Source: Pseudomonadota bacterium (GTDB lineage: Bacteria; Pseudomonadota; Gammaproteobacteria; Steroidobacterales; Steroidobacteraceae). Taken from it: a stretch of 64,000 nt of DNA. The notes beneath the pieces are model-generated. The model did not search any database. It was not told the DNA's origin and saw only the letters and a program-made list of their open reading frames with translations. Position 1 is the stretch's first letter. Every line of letters starts with the position of its first letter. Made by a program: the position numbers and the translations under genes. Positions 42,436-50,670 of the stretch are shown piece after piece. Location of the stretch: assembly GCA_023391815.1 (NCBI GenBank), contig JAEWAF010000107.1, positions 47,202-111,201 on the forward strand, given 5' to 3'.

Positions 42436-43452
42436 ATGGCACTGTCTCCCATCGAGATCGCGGCTGAAGATGTCACGGATCCGGCCGCTTTCCTGCGTGA
42501 GGTCGCGGAGCCGTGTCGCCCGGTGGTCATACGCGGGTTGGTCAGTTCGTGGCCCGCGGTGTCGGCCGGCATGCGCTCACCGGCTGAGTTTAGAGACTAT
42601 CTTTCGCGCTTCGACGCGGGGGGCGAAGCGGAGGTCTTCGTCGGCGATTCCAGGATTTCAGGCAAGTACTACTACACGGATGACCTTAGAGCGTTCAACT
42701 TCTCACGCGCTCGGATGCACTTCACCGACGCCCTCGACCGCATCGTGGCCACCGCGGCGAATCCGAGTGGCAGCTCGATGTATATGGGGTCGCTGCCGAC
42801 CGAGCAGTACCTACCGGGGTTCGCGGCGGACAATCAGCTGTCGGTCTTGAACACAAACGTCGCGCCTCGTATCTGGGTCGGCCACGCATCGAATGTATCG
42901 GCGCACTACGACACGATGGATAACATCGCTTGCGTGGTCGCAGGTACGCGCCGCTTCACGTTGTATGCTCCGGAGATGATCGACCGGCTATACATCGGTC
43001 CCATCGATCACACGATGGCCGGCCAACCGGTGAGTCTCGCCGCGTCCGCGCCGCCCGATGACGAGCGATTTCCGCGCTTCCGCGAAATTCGGGAGCAAGC
43101 GCTCGTGGCCGAACTGCAGCCGGGCGATGCCCTCTATCTACCCAAACTGTGGTGGCACCAGGTCGAGGCGACCGGCGCGTTCAACGTGCTGGTGAACTAT
43201 TGGTGGGATGCGTTCAGCGTGGGGCGCGATGCGCCTGCGGTTGCGATGCTGCTGAGTCTGATAGCGATCGCCGAGCGGCCGCCCCCCGAGCGGCAGGCGT
43301 GGAAGGCATTCTTCGATCATTTCGTGTTTCGGACTCAGGGCCATCCGCTGGCACATTTGCCTGCGGATCAGCACGGCGTACTCGGGCCACTGAAACCGCA
43401 CAACTACCAGAAGATCCGTGCGCGCGTTATGCAGATGTTGCGGGAGGTGTGA
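42436..43452 (+). CDS. Cupin-like JmjC-type 2-oxoglutarate/Fe(II) oxygenase
   Basis: The 338-residue Cupin_8 protein has CRPVVIRGLVSSWPAVS at the start, the metal-binding H-Y-D at residues 157-159 (VSAHYDTMDNIACVVAGTRRFTLYAPE) and the distal His241 in YLPKLWWHQVEA. VNYWW completes the jelly roll. All three iron ligands are present. Family members hydroxylate proteins or small molecules. Genes of this type recur beside SapC and tryptophan-halogenase paralogues in receptor-led sugar loci. No signal peptide is present, so it acts in the cytoplasm. It directly precedes the GH3 gene. Confidence 0.83.
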   Translation: MALSPIEIAAEDVTDPAAFLREVAEPCRPVVIRGLVSSWPAVSAGMRSPAEFRDYLSRFDAGGEAEVFVGDSRISGKYYYTDDLRAFNFSRARMHFTDALDRIVATAANPSGSSMYMGSLPTEQYLPGFAADNQLSVLNTNVAPRIWVGHASNVSAHYDTMDNIACVVAGTRRFTLYAPEMIDRLYIGPIDHTMAGQPVSLAASAPPDDERFPRFREIREQALVAELQPGDALYLPKLWWHQVEATGAFNVLVNYWWDAFSVGRDAPAVAMLLSLIAIAERPPPERQAWKAFFDHFVFRTQGHPLAHLPADQHGVLGPLKPHNYQKIRARVMQMLREV

Positions 43453-46143
43453 ATGAAAGGTGGCGGCATGGCTTCTCGCACTAGTGCAATTCGTGTGGTG
43501 ACTCTCTGCCTGGCATTCGCGACGAGCGCCGTGGCCCTGGCCTCCGATCCCGGCGATGCATCGCTACGGGCGCGCGCTGACGAAAAAGCAAAAGCACTGG
43601 TCGAACAGCTCACGTTGGATGAGAAGGTCGAGCAGTTGCTCAACACCGCACCCGCGATCCCGCGCCTGAAGATTCCCGCGTACAACTGGTGGACCGAGTC
43701 GTTGCATGGTGCGCTGGGCCCGGTGCCGACCACGAATTTTCCCGAGCCGATCGGGCTGGCGGCATCGTTCGATGAACACATGGTCGCTGAAGTCGCCGCC
43801 GCGATCAGCGTGGAAGTCAGAGCGCTGCACGCGCTCGGACGCAAGACCGGGCGGCTGGGTCGCATCGGCACCGGCCTCGATACCTGGTCGCCGAATATCA
43901 ACATCTTTCGCGATCCGCGCTGGGGGCGGGGACAGGAAACCTATGGCGAGGATCCATTTCTGACGGCACGCCTCGGTGTGGCGTACGTGCGCGGCATGCA
44001 AGGGCCGGATCCAGAGCGTCCCGATGTGATCGCCTCCCCGAAGCACTTCGCGGTCCACAGCGGTCCGGAGTCGACGCGTCACGAGGCAAACGTTTTCGTG
44101 ACCCCGCACGATCTCGAAGACACCTATCTTCCGGCGTTTCGTGCGGCGATCGTCGAGGGCAAGGCGGGGTCGATCATGTGCGCTTACAACCGCGTCAATG
44201 GCGAGCCGGCCTGTGTCAGCGATCTGTTGTTACAAAAGCGCCTGCGCGAGGCGTGGAAGTTCGACGGCTACGTGGTCTCCGACTGCGATGCCGTCAAGGA
44301 TATCAGCGACAACCATAAGTTCGCGCCCGATGCAGTCGCGGGCGTCGCGGCCGGGCTCAAAGCGGGCGTCGACAACGAGTGCAGCAACGCGACGTTGTTC
44401 GACATCGGCGGCCTGGGTGCTCGCTACAAGCAGGCGTACGAGCGCGGCTTCATCAGCATGCAGGATATCGATCAGGCGCTGATTCGATTGTTCTCCGCTC
44501 GTTACCGAAATGGCGATTTGCCGGGACTCGAAGGACGGCCGCTCATCGATACTCCGCCCACGCCCGTGACCACGCCCGAGCGCGATGCCCTTGCATTGAA
44601 GAGTGCCGAGAAGAGCCTGGTGCTGTTGAAGAATGACGGTGTGTTGCCATTGAAGGGCACCGAGCGCATTGCCGTCATCGGTCCGCATGCCGATGCGACA
44701 CGCGTGCTCCGAGGGAACTACTCGTCCTCGTTATCGAGTCCGCCGATCTCGCTGGTCGATGGCTTGCGTCGTGCCTTGCCGAAGGCGACCGTGACACACG
44801 TCCCTGGGGCGCCGTCGATCACCGATGGCGATCCCATCCCGACGACGGCGTTGCGCTCACCTCGCGGCGAGCCCGGGCTGCTCGCGCAGTACTTCGACGC
44901 CGATCAAGCGATGCCGAAGCGTTACGCGAGCCATGCGGACTTCGCCGAGCACGCCAGCAAAGTGAAGTTCAAGGCCAAACCCACGATCACGCGGATCGAG
45001 CCGGGCATCGCCATGCGTGGCAACGAGCACGCGCAGCTTTCGGATTATTACCGCGTGGTCTGGACGGGTTTCGTCGTGCCGCCCGAGAGCGGAACGTATC
45101 GTATCGGTCTCGGCGGTCCCAACGCGGAGCTCATGTGGGATGGCAAGGTGCTCGCCCAGCATCGCAACCGACCGTGGGGCACGCGCTCCGAGATGACGAC
45201 GTTGCAACTGGAGAAGGGGCGGCGTTATCCAATTCGCGTCACCGCCGACGCATTATTGCTGTCGGGCGTCGAGGTCCTGTGGAAACGAGTCTCCACACAG
45301 CCTGAAGCCGAGCTGCGGGCTGCCGCCGCGCAAGCCGACGTCATCGTTGCCGCCGTGGGCCTCAATTCCAATCTCGAGGGAGAGGAGATGAAGGTCGAGC
45401 TCGAGGGATTCTCGGGCGGCGATAAAACCTCCATCGACCTGCTTGCGGATCAACGACAGCTCTTGGCGCTCGCGAAATCGTTGGGCAAACCGTTGATCGT
45501 CGTGCTGATGAATGGCAGCACGCTCGATCTGTCGTGGCCCAAAGAGCACGCCTCGGCCATCCTCGAAGCGTGGTACCCGGGGCAGGCGGGCGGACTTGCG
45601 ATCGGCAACGTCATCGCCGGCAAGACCAATCCGGCCGGGCGATTGCCGTTAACGTTCTATCGCAGCGTCGCCGACTTGCCGCCGTTTGATGATTACTCGA
45701 TGAAAGGTCGGACGTACCGCTACTTCGCCGGAACGCCCGTGTATCCCTTCGGCTACGGCCTGAGCTATTCGACGTTCGAGTATGGCGCAGTGAAAGTGGC
45801 CGGAGCGCCGGAGCGCGGGCTGCGTGTCACGACGACGGTCCGAAACACCAGCAAGCGCGCGGGCGAAGAAGTCGCGCAGCTCTATCTCGATCCACCCGAC
45901 TTCGACGGCGCGCCGCGCGTTGCGTTACGCGGCGTGCAACGCTTTGCGCTCGAGCCGGGCGAAGAGCGGACCCTCACGTTCGAGCTCACGCCACGCGATT
46001 TGAGCTTCGTGACACGCGACGGCGTGCGCCAGATCTTCGTCGGCGAGCACCGGGTGAGCATCGGATCCGGACAGCCAGACTCCGGCGTGCCCGTCCAATC
46101 GACCACGTTTACGTCGTCGCGAATCGTTCCGCTCGCGCCCTGA
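43453..46143 (+). CDS. GH3 glycoside hydrolase with PA14 insertion (beta-xylosidase/beta-glucosidase type)
   Basis: The 896-residue exported enzyme has a signal peptide (VVTLCLAFATSAVALASD). The N-terminal GH3 domain has PAYNWWTESLHGALG, GLDTWSPNINIFRDPRWGRGQETYGEDPFLT, VIASPKHFAVHSGPE and the nucleophile Asp277 in GYVVSDCDAV, the version common in beta-xylosidases. Residues about 474-615 are a PA14 domain (GLLAQYF to VEVLWKRV) inserted in the second GH3 domain. GH3_C resumes with LEAWYPGQAGG, and a fibronectin-like tail follows. It would release xylose (or glucose) from non-reducing ends. GGGAGG precedes the ATG at 43453. Confidence 0.92.
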   Translation: MKGGGMASRTSAIRVVTLCLAFATSAVALASDPGDASLRARADEKAKALVEQLTLDEKVEQLLNTAPAIPRLKIPAYNWWTESLHGALGPVPTTNFPEPIGLAASFDEHMVAEVAAAISVEVRALHALGRKTGRLGRIGTGLDTWSPNINIFRDPRWGRGQETYGEDPFLTARLGVAYVRGMQGPDPERPDVIASPKHFAVHSGPESTRHEANVFVTPHDLEDTYLPAFRAAIVEGKAGSIMCAYNRVNGEPACVSDLLLQKRLREAWKFDGYVVSDCDAVKDISDNHKFAPDAVAGVAAGLKAGVDNECSNATLFDIGGLGARYKQAYERGFISMQDIDQALIRLFSARYRNGDLPGLEGRPLIDTPPTPVTTPERDALALKSAEKSLVLLKNDGVLPLKGTERIAVIGPHADATRVLRGNYSSSLSSPPISLVDGLRRALPKATVTHVPGAPSITDGDPIPTTALRSPRGEPGLLAQYFDADQAMPKRYASHADFAEHASKVKFKAKPTITRIEPGIAMRGNEHAQLSDYYRVVWTGFVVPPESGTYRIGLGGPNAELMWDGKVLAQHRNRPWGTRSEMTTLQLEKGRRYPIRVTADALLLSGVEVLWKRVSTQPEAELRAAAAQADVIVAAVGLNSNLEGEEMKVELEGFSGGDKTSIDLLADQRQLLALAKSLGKPLIVVLMNGSTLDLSWPKEHASAILEAWYPGQAGGLAIGNVIAGKTNPAGRLPLTFYRSVADLPPFDDYSMKGRTYRYFAGTPVYPFGYGLSYSTFEYGAVKVAGAPERGLRVTTTVRNTSKRAGEEVAQLYLDPPDFDGAPRVALRGVQRFALEPGEERTLTFELTPRDLSFVTRDGVRQIFVGEHRVSIGSGQPDSGVPVQSTTFTSSRIVPLAP

Positions 46144-46191
46144 GCGTGTCGAGCTTTCCAGAAACTAAGTCGAGTACGAATAGAGGCCGTA

Positions 46192-47751
46192 ATGAATCTG
46201 AAAATCGCACTGTCAGCGTTCTTGATGGGTGTCGCCGCGTCGGTGAGCGTGGCGCAGGCGCAGACAATCACGCTGAAAGTCGAGGCGGACCGGCCGGGCG
46301 TCAAGATCGATCGGCAGTTGTTCGGACAGTTCGCCGAGCACCTGGGACGTGGCGTTTATGAGGGCGTGTGGGTCGGTCCGGATTCGCCCATCCCGAACAC
46401 GCGCGGCATTCGCAACGATGTCGTTGCCGCGCTCAAGGAGCTTCGCGTACCCAATGTGCGCTGGCCCGGCGGATGTTTCGCCGATGAGTATCATTGGCGC
46501 AATGGCATCGGGCCGCTGAAGGACCGTCCCGCCACGCTCAATCCGAATTGGGGTGGCGTCATCGAGCCGAACACGTTCGGCACGCACGAGTTCATGGATT
46601 TCGTGCAGCAGATCGGCGCCGAGGCTTACATCTCGGTCAACGTCGGCTCGGGCACGCCGCAAGAGGCCGCGGATTGGTTCGAATACATGACGACCAATCA
46701 GCCCACGACGCTCGCGAAGCAGCGCGCCGCCAACGGTCATCCCGAGCCTTATGGCATCTCGTTCATGGGGATCGGCAACGAGAGCTGGGGATGCGGCGGG
46801 TCGATGACGCCGGAGGAATACGCAGCTCAGCTGCGCATCTACGCCCGCTACACGCGCAACTACAACGCCGATCATCCGACGCTGAAGATCGCTGTCGGCC
46901 CGGACAGCGGCGATACGGGCTACACCGAGGCGGTGATGAAAGCCTGGAAGGAGCGCAACTGGAGCTGGGACATCAACGGAATCTCGCTGCATTACTACAC
47001 CGTCGGCGCCGGCTTCCCACCGAAGTACGCCGCGACCGGCTTCGGGGAGCAGGAATACGCAACGCTGATCAACTACACGTTGCGAATGAACGAGCTGCTC
47101 CGCACGCATGGCGCGATCATGGACAAGTACGATCCGGAGAAAAAGATCGCGCTGGTCGTGGACGAGTGGGGCGCGTGGCTCGCGCCGACGCCGGGGAGCA
47201 AGGAAGGCTTCCTGGAACAGCAGAACAGCGTCCGTGATGCCATCATCGCGGCGCTCAACATCAACATCTTCGCACGTCACGCCGACCGGGTGCGCATGGC
47301 GAACATCGCTCAGATGGTCAACGTCTTGCAGGCCATGATTCTCACCGAGCAGGACAAGCTGGTGCTGACGCCGACCTATCACGTCTATCACATGTACGTT
47401 CCTTTCCAGGACGCGACATTCCTGCCGGTGACCTTCGACGCCGGCAGCTACGTGACGGGCGACGTTAAATTGCCGAAGATCGACGCGATCGCCGCCAAGG
47501 GCAAGGATGGCAAGACGTGGCTCGCGCTCACCAACATCGATCCCACGGGCCCCGCGCAACTCGAACTGTCCACCCGCGCGAAGCGCGCCGTTGGCAGGAT
47601 CCTCTCGGCACCGAAAATCGACAGCGTGAATACGTTCGACGCGCCGGCCACGGTCGCGCCGAAGTCCTTCGAGGCAAGGTCGAGCGGCGGCAAGATTGCA
47701 TTGAAGTTGCCGCCGCACTCGGTGGCCGTGATTTCGCTGGAGGAGAAGTGA
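46192..47751 (+). CDS. GH51 alpha-L-arabinofuranosidase, exported
   Basis: The 519-residue protein has a signal peptide (LMGVAASVSVAQAQ). GH51 marks are FGQFAEHLGRGVYEGVWVG, VRWPGGCFADEYHWRNGIGP, the acid/base Glu197 in GIGNESWGCGG and the nucleophile Glu325 in VVDEWGAW. The C-terminal beta-sandwich ends PPHSVAVISLEEK. It removes terminal arabinofuranose from arabinoxylan side chains. Many GH51 enzymes are cytoplasmic; the clear signal peptide places this one in the periplasm or outside. It is flanked by the GH3 and GH43 genes in the same operon. Confidence 0.93.
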   Translation: MNLKIALSAFLMGVAASVSVAQAQTITLKVEADRPGVKIDRQLFGQFAEHLGRGVYEGVWVGPDSPIPNTRGIRNDVVAALKELRVPNVRWPGGCFADEYHWRNGIGPLKDRPATLNPNWGGVIEPNTFGTHEFMDFVQQIGAEAYISVNVGSGTPQEAADWFEYMTTNQPTTLAKQRAANGHPEPYGISFMGIGNESWGCGGSMTPEEYAAQLRIYARYTRNYNADHPTLKIAVGPDSGDTGYTEAVMKAWKERNWSWDINGISLHYYTVGAGFPPKYAATGFGEQEYATLINYTLRMNELLRTHGAIMDKYDPEKKIALVVDEWGAWLAPTPGSKEGFLEQQNSVRDAIIAALNINIFARHADRVRMANIAQMVNVLQAMILTEQDKLVLTPTYHVYHMYVPFQDATFLPVTFDAGSYVTGDVKLPKIDAIAAKGKDGKTWLALTNIDPTGPAQLELSTRAKRAVGRILSAPKIDSVNTFDAPATVAPKSFEARSSGGKIALKLPPHSVAVISLEEK

Positions 47752-47783
47752 CGCGGCCAGCTCGCACCAAGTTGAGAAGATCG

Positions 47784-49124
47784 ATGAAACTTACGCTACG
47801 TTACCTCGTGTCAGCGGGCATCGCGGGGCTGCTGCAGGCAAGCGCCGCACTCGCGACGAATCCGCTGATCATGGATCAGTTCACCGCAGATCCGACCGCG
47901 CGGGTGTTCGAGGGGAAAATCTACGTTTACCCTTCGCACGACATCAAGGCGCCCCCGCAATACAAAGGTCGGCCCAACTGGTTCGTCATGGAGGATTACC
48001 ACGTGTTCTCCTCCGAGAACCTCACGGATTGGCAGGATCACGGCGTGATCGTCTCGCAGACCGGCGTCGAATGGGTCGATCCCAGCGCTTACGCGATGTG
48101 GGCGCCGGAGTGTGTGTTCAAGGACGGGAAGTATTACTTCTACTTTCCGGCGATCGCGAAGAGCGGCGGTTTCAAGATCGGGGTTGCGGTTGCGGACAAG
48201 CCCGATGGCCCGTTCAAGCCGATGGCGACACCGATCGAGGGCGTCAACGGCATCGATCCGTCGGTGCTCATCGACAAGGACGGCAGCGCTTATCTGTATT
48301 ACTCGTTGAACAAGATCTTCGTCGCCAAGTTGAAACCGAACATGCTGGAAATCGAGGGCGAGCCGAAGGTGATCGACAACCTGCCGACCAAGGGGCTGCT
48401 GGAAGGACCGTTCGCGTTCGAGCGCAACGGCATCTACTATCTCACCTATCCGCACGTGGAGAACAAGACCGAGCGGCTCGAATATGCGACGAGCACGTCC
48501 CCCCTGGGCCCGTTCAAACCGGCCGGAGTGATTCTGGATGAGTCGCAGAGCGGTTGCTGGACCGTGCACCACTCCATCCTCGATTACCTCGGGCACTCGT
48601 ATTTGTTCTATCACGATAAGGATCTCTCACCCGGGTTCGACAAGAATCGGTCGATCCGGGCGGATCGATTGTTCTTCAACGCCGATGGCACGATTCAGAA
48701 AGTCATCCCGACGCTGCGCGGTGTCGGGCTCGTCAAGGCGAACAGTGAGATTCAGATCGATCGCTACAGCGCGACCAGTGGTGAGGAGGTCGCGGTTTCC
48801 TTCCTGGACGAGACCAACCCGCACGCCGGCTGGAAAACCCGGTTCAGTGCCGTAAACTCGTGGGTGCGATTCAACGAAGTCGACTTCGAGGGCGGCGCCC
48901 AGCAAACGATCCAGGTGCGTGCGAAAGCCGCCGCCAGAGGCACGCTCGAGATTCGCCTGGATAAACAGGACGGGCCGCTGATCGGCCGCGTCGATGTCGG
49001 GCAGGGGAACGATTGGACGATTGCCAGTGTCGCGGCGAAACGGGTTCCGCGCGGTGTCCACGACCTGTTCGTTACGCAGGCCGGTGGCGAACCCGTCGAG
49101 GTGGATTGGATCAGGTTCCGCTGA
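47784..49124 (+). CDS. GH43 glycoside hydrolase with C-terminal CBM6
   Basis: The 446-residue exported protein starts at the ATG at 47784. The five-bladed propeller carries the GH43 triad: base Asp36 (FTADPTARVF), Asp158 (GIDPSVLID) and acid Glu207 (LLEGPFAF). MWAPECVFKDGKYYFYFPA and CWTVHHSILDYLG are usual neighbours. Residues about 315-446 form a CBM6-like module (EEVAVSFLDETNPHAGWKTRFSAVNSWVRFNEVDFEGG through VDWIRFR). It is a likely arabinofuranosidase or beta-xylosidase anchored to xylan by CBM6. Confidence 0.92.
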   Translation: MKLTLRYLVSAGIAGLLQASAALATNPLIMDQFTADPTARVFEGKIYVYPSHDIKAPPQYKGRPNWFVMEDYHVFSSENLTDWQDHGVIVSQTGVEWVDPSAYAMWAPECVFKDGKYYFYFPAIAKSGGFKIGVAVADKPDGPFKPMATPIEGVNGIDPSVLIDKDGSAYLYYSLNKIFVAKLKPNMLEIEGEPKVIDNLPTKGLLEGPFAFERNGIYYLTYPHVENKTERLEYATSTSPLGPFKPAGVILDESQSGCWTVHHSILDYLGHSYLFYHDKDLSPGFDKNRSIRADRLFFNADGTIQKVIPTLRGVGLVKANSEIQIDRYSATSGEEVAVSFLDETNPHAGWKTRFSAVNSWVRFNEVDFEGGAQQTIQVRAKAAARGTLEIRLDKQDGPLIGRVDVGQGNDWTIASVAAKRVPRGVHDLFVTQAGGEPVEVDWIRFR

Positions 49125-49128
49125 GCGC

Positions 49129-50040
49129 ATGATTACACGCCGTGCCTTGCTGAATACCACGCTGAGCGCCACCGCATTGGCGGTGACCTCACCGCTGTTC
49201 GCTGCGCCATCGAAGCGCAAGTTCAAGTTGAAGCTCGCCCCGCACTTCGGTCAGTTCATTGGCCATGCGGGCGACAGTCTGGTCGACCAACTGAAGTTCA
49301 TGGCGGACGAGGGTTTCACGGCCGTCGAAGACAACGGGATGATGGAGCGCTCGCCTGCCACCCAGGAAACGATTGCGCGCACCTTGCAGCAACTCGGCAT
49401 GTCGCTCGGGGTGTTCGTCGTCGCGGTGGGCGGTAACGAGAACAAGTTGTTCACGACCGGTCACGAAGATAACCGGAGGAACTTCGTAAAGTGCTGCCAG
49501 GCCGCGGTCGAGGTCGCCAAGCGCGTCAATGCGAAGTGGATGACGGTCGTGCCCGGTGTGTTCGAACGCAAGTTGCCGATCGGCATACAAACGGCAAATG
49601 CGATCGACGTGCTGCGCGCCGGCGCTGAGGTGTTCGAGCGGGAGAATCTGGTGATGGTCCTCGAACCGCTCGCCGATTCGCCCGATCTGTTCCTGCGCAC
49701 GGCCGATCAGGCCTATGCGATCTGTCGCGCCATCAACAGCCCGGCGTGCAAGATCCTGTTCGACATGTATCACCTGCAACAGAACCAGGGGTCGATCATG
49801 GCAAGTATCGACCAGACCTGGAGTGAGATCGGCTATTTCCAGATGGGCGACGTGCCGGGACGGCTGTGGCCGGGCACCGGTGAGATGAACTACGCCAACA
49901 TCTTCAAGCACATCTCGAACCGGATGCGAGAGAGTGGGCGCGATTTCGTCTTCGGCATGGAGCACGGCCCCTGGAAGCCGAACAAGGCGAGCGAGCGTGC
50001 GTGCATCGAGTCGTACCTGGCGATCGATGCCGCCTTGTGA
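49129..50040 (+). CDS. Tat-exported xylose-isomerase-like TIM-barrel protein (hydroxypyruvate isomerase-like)
   Basis: The 303-residue protein starts at the ATG at 49129, 4 bases after the GH43 stop. The leader TRRALLNTTLSATALAVTSPLFAAP is twin-arginine type. The AP_endonuc_2/xylose-isomerase-like barrel has DQLKFMADEGFTAVEDNGMMER, EVAKRVNAKWMTVVPG, the metal ligand Glu in NLVMVLEPLAD, Asp/His in CKILFDMYHLQQ, GYFQMGDVPGR and FVFGMEHGP. Cytoplasmic relatives isomerise hydroxypyruvate or sugar phosphates. An exported version in a xylan locus would act on free sugars or be a binding protein. Confidence 0.8.
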   Translation: MITRRALLNTTLSATALAVTSPLFAAPSKRKFKLKLAPHFGQFIGHAGDSLVDQLKFMADEGFTAVEDNGMMERSPATQETIARTLQQLGMSLGVFVVAVGGNENKLFTTGHEDNRRNFVKCCQAAVEVAKRVNAKWMTVVPGVFERKLPIGIQTANAIDVLRAGAEVFERENLVMVLEPLADSPDLFLRTADQAYAICRAINSPACKILFDMYHLQQNQGSIMASIDQTWSEIGYFQMGDVPGRLWPGTGEMNYANIFKHISNRMRESGRDFVFGMEHGPWKPNKASERACIESYLAIDAAL

Positions 50041-50078
50041 CTCAGATCGGCCCATTCTGAACGGATGATCGACCTGCC

Positions 50079-50105
50079 GCTCATCGCCAGAAGCGGGCGA
50101 TGAGC
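50079..50105 (+). terminator. Hairpin ending the xylan operon
   Basis: GCTCATCGCC (50079-50088) and GGCGATGAGC (50096-50105) form a perfect 10-bp stem with a 7-base loop, 39 bases after the last stop codon. No T-run follows. Confidence 0.55.
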
Positions 50106-50203
50106 GCCTTCCCCCCGCGGGTCCCCTCATGAAGCGCTTGGGCCGACGCTGTCCTTTTGCTGAGAGACTTCCCCCCGATTGCCCGCGCCAGTGTTGGATT
50201 GCC

Positions 50204-50215
50204 GGTAGCGCTATC
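50204..50215. promoter_or_regulatory. Imperfect LacI-type operator in the second receptor's upstream region
   Basis: GGTAGCGCTATC is symmetrical in five of six pairs around GCGC. It lies 467 bases before the receptor ATG in a 630-base gap (50041-50670) that holds no gene. A half-site GCGCTAAC also occurs at 50303-50310. Confidence 0.4.
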
Positions 50216-50432
50216 GCCCCCTCCCGTCGGATCGCCACCTGAGCCTGAACCCCGCGCTTTTTTGCGCATTCAGCACCGACAAGGTGCGTTCATGAACGTG
50301 CGCGCTAACTACTACAAATAGCCGTACAAAAGGTGCTGTTCAGCGATCCGAATCCAGCGCGGTCTCGCGCTGTCATCCGTGGAATGCGCATGAAACCTTC
50401 GCGGGTGATTTGGCCTCTCATGTGGTGATTGC

Positions 50433-50444
50433 GTTAGCGCTAAC
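50433..50444. promoter_or_regulatory. Perfect LacI-type palindrome before the second TonB-dependent receptor
   Basis: GTTAGCGCTAAC is a perfect 12-bp palindrome with the GC|GC centre typical of LacI-family sugar repressors. It is followed by TTTTTGGATAG. With the sites at 34897 and 50204 it suggests one LacI-family repressor, not encoded here, controls both receptor genes in response to a pentose or oligosaccharide. Confidence 0.6.
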
Positions 50445-50670
50445 TTTTTGGATAGTTTGTCCGGGTAACGCCAGTAGGGGGTGGATCGCGCTCGCGACGT
50501 TGACTCATCGATAAGCACGATGACCAACGCATCCAGCGCGCGTCGCGCCGAACGAAGATTCAGCGCAACCGGCACGATCCGCGGACGCAGTCGCTGTGAC
50601 TCGCCGCGTTCTCGATGCATCCGCGAGAAGGCTCACACGAGCCAGTAACACAGACCAACGAGAAGAGACT

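Noticed and set aside
46213..47718. 501-codon minus-strand open frame opposite the GH51 gene
   Set aside because: Antisense shadow; the plus strand has clear GH51 catalytic motifs.
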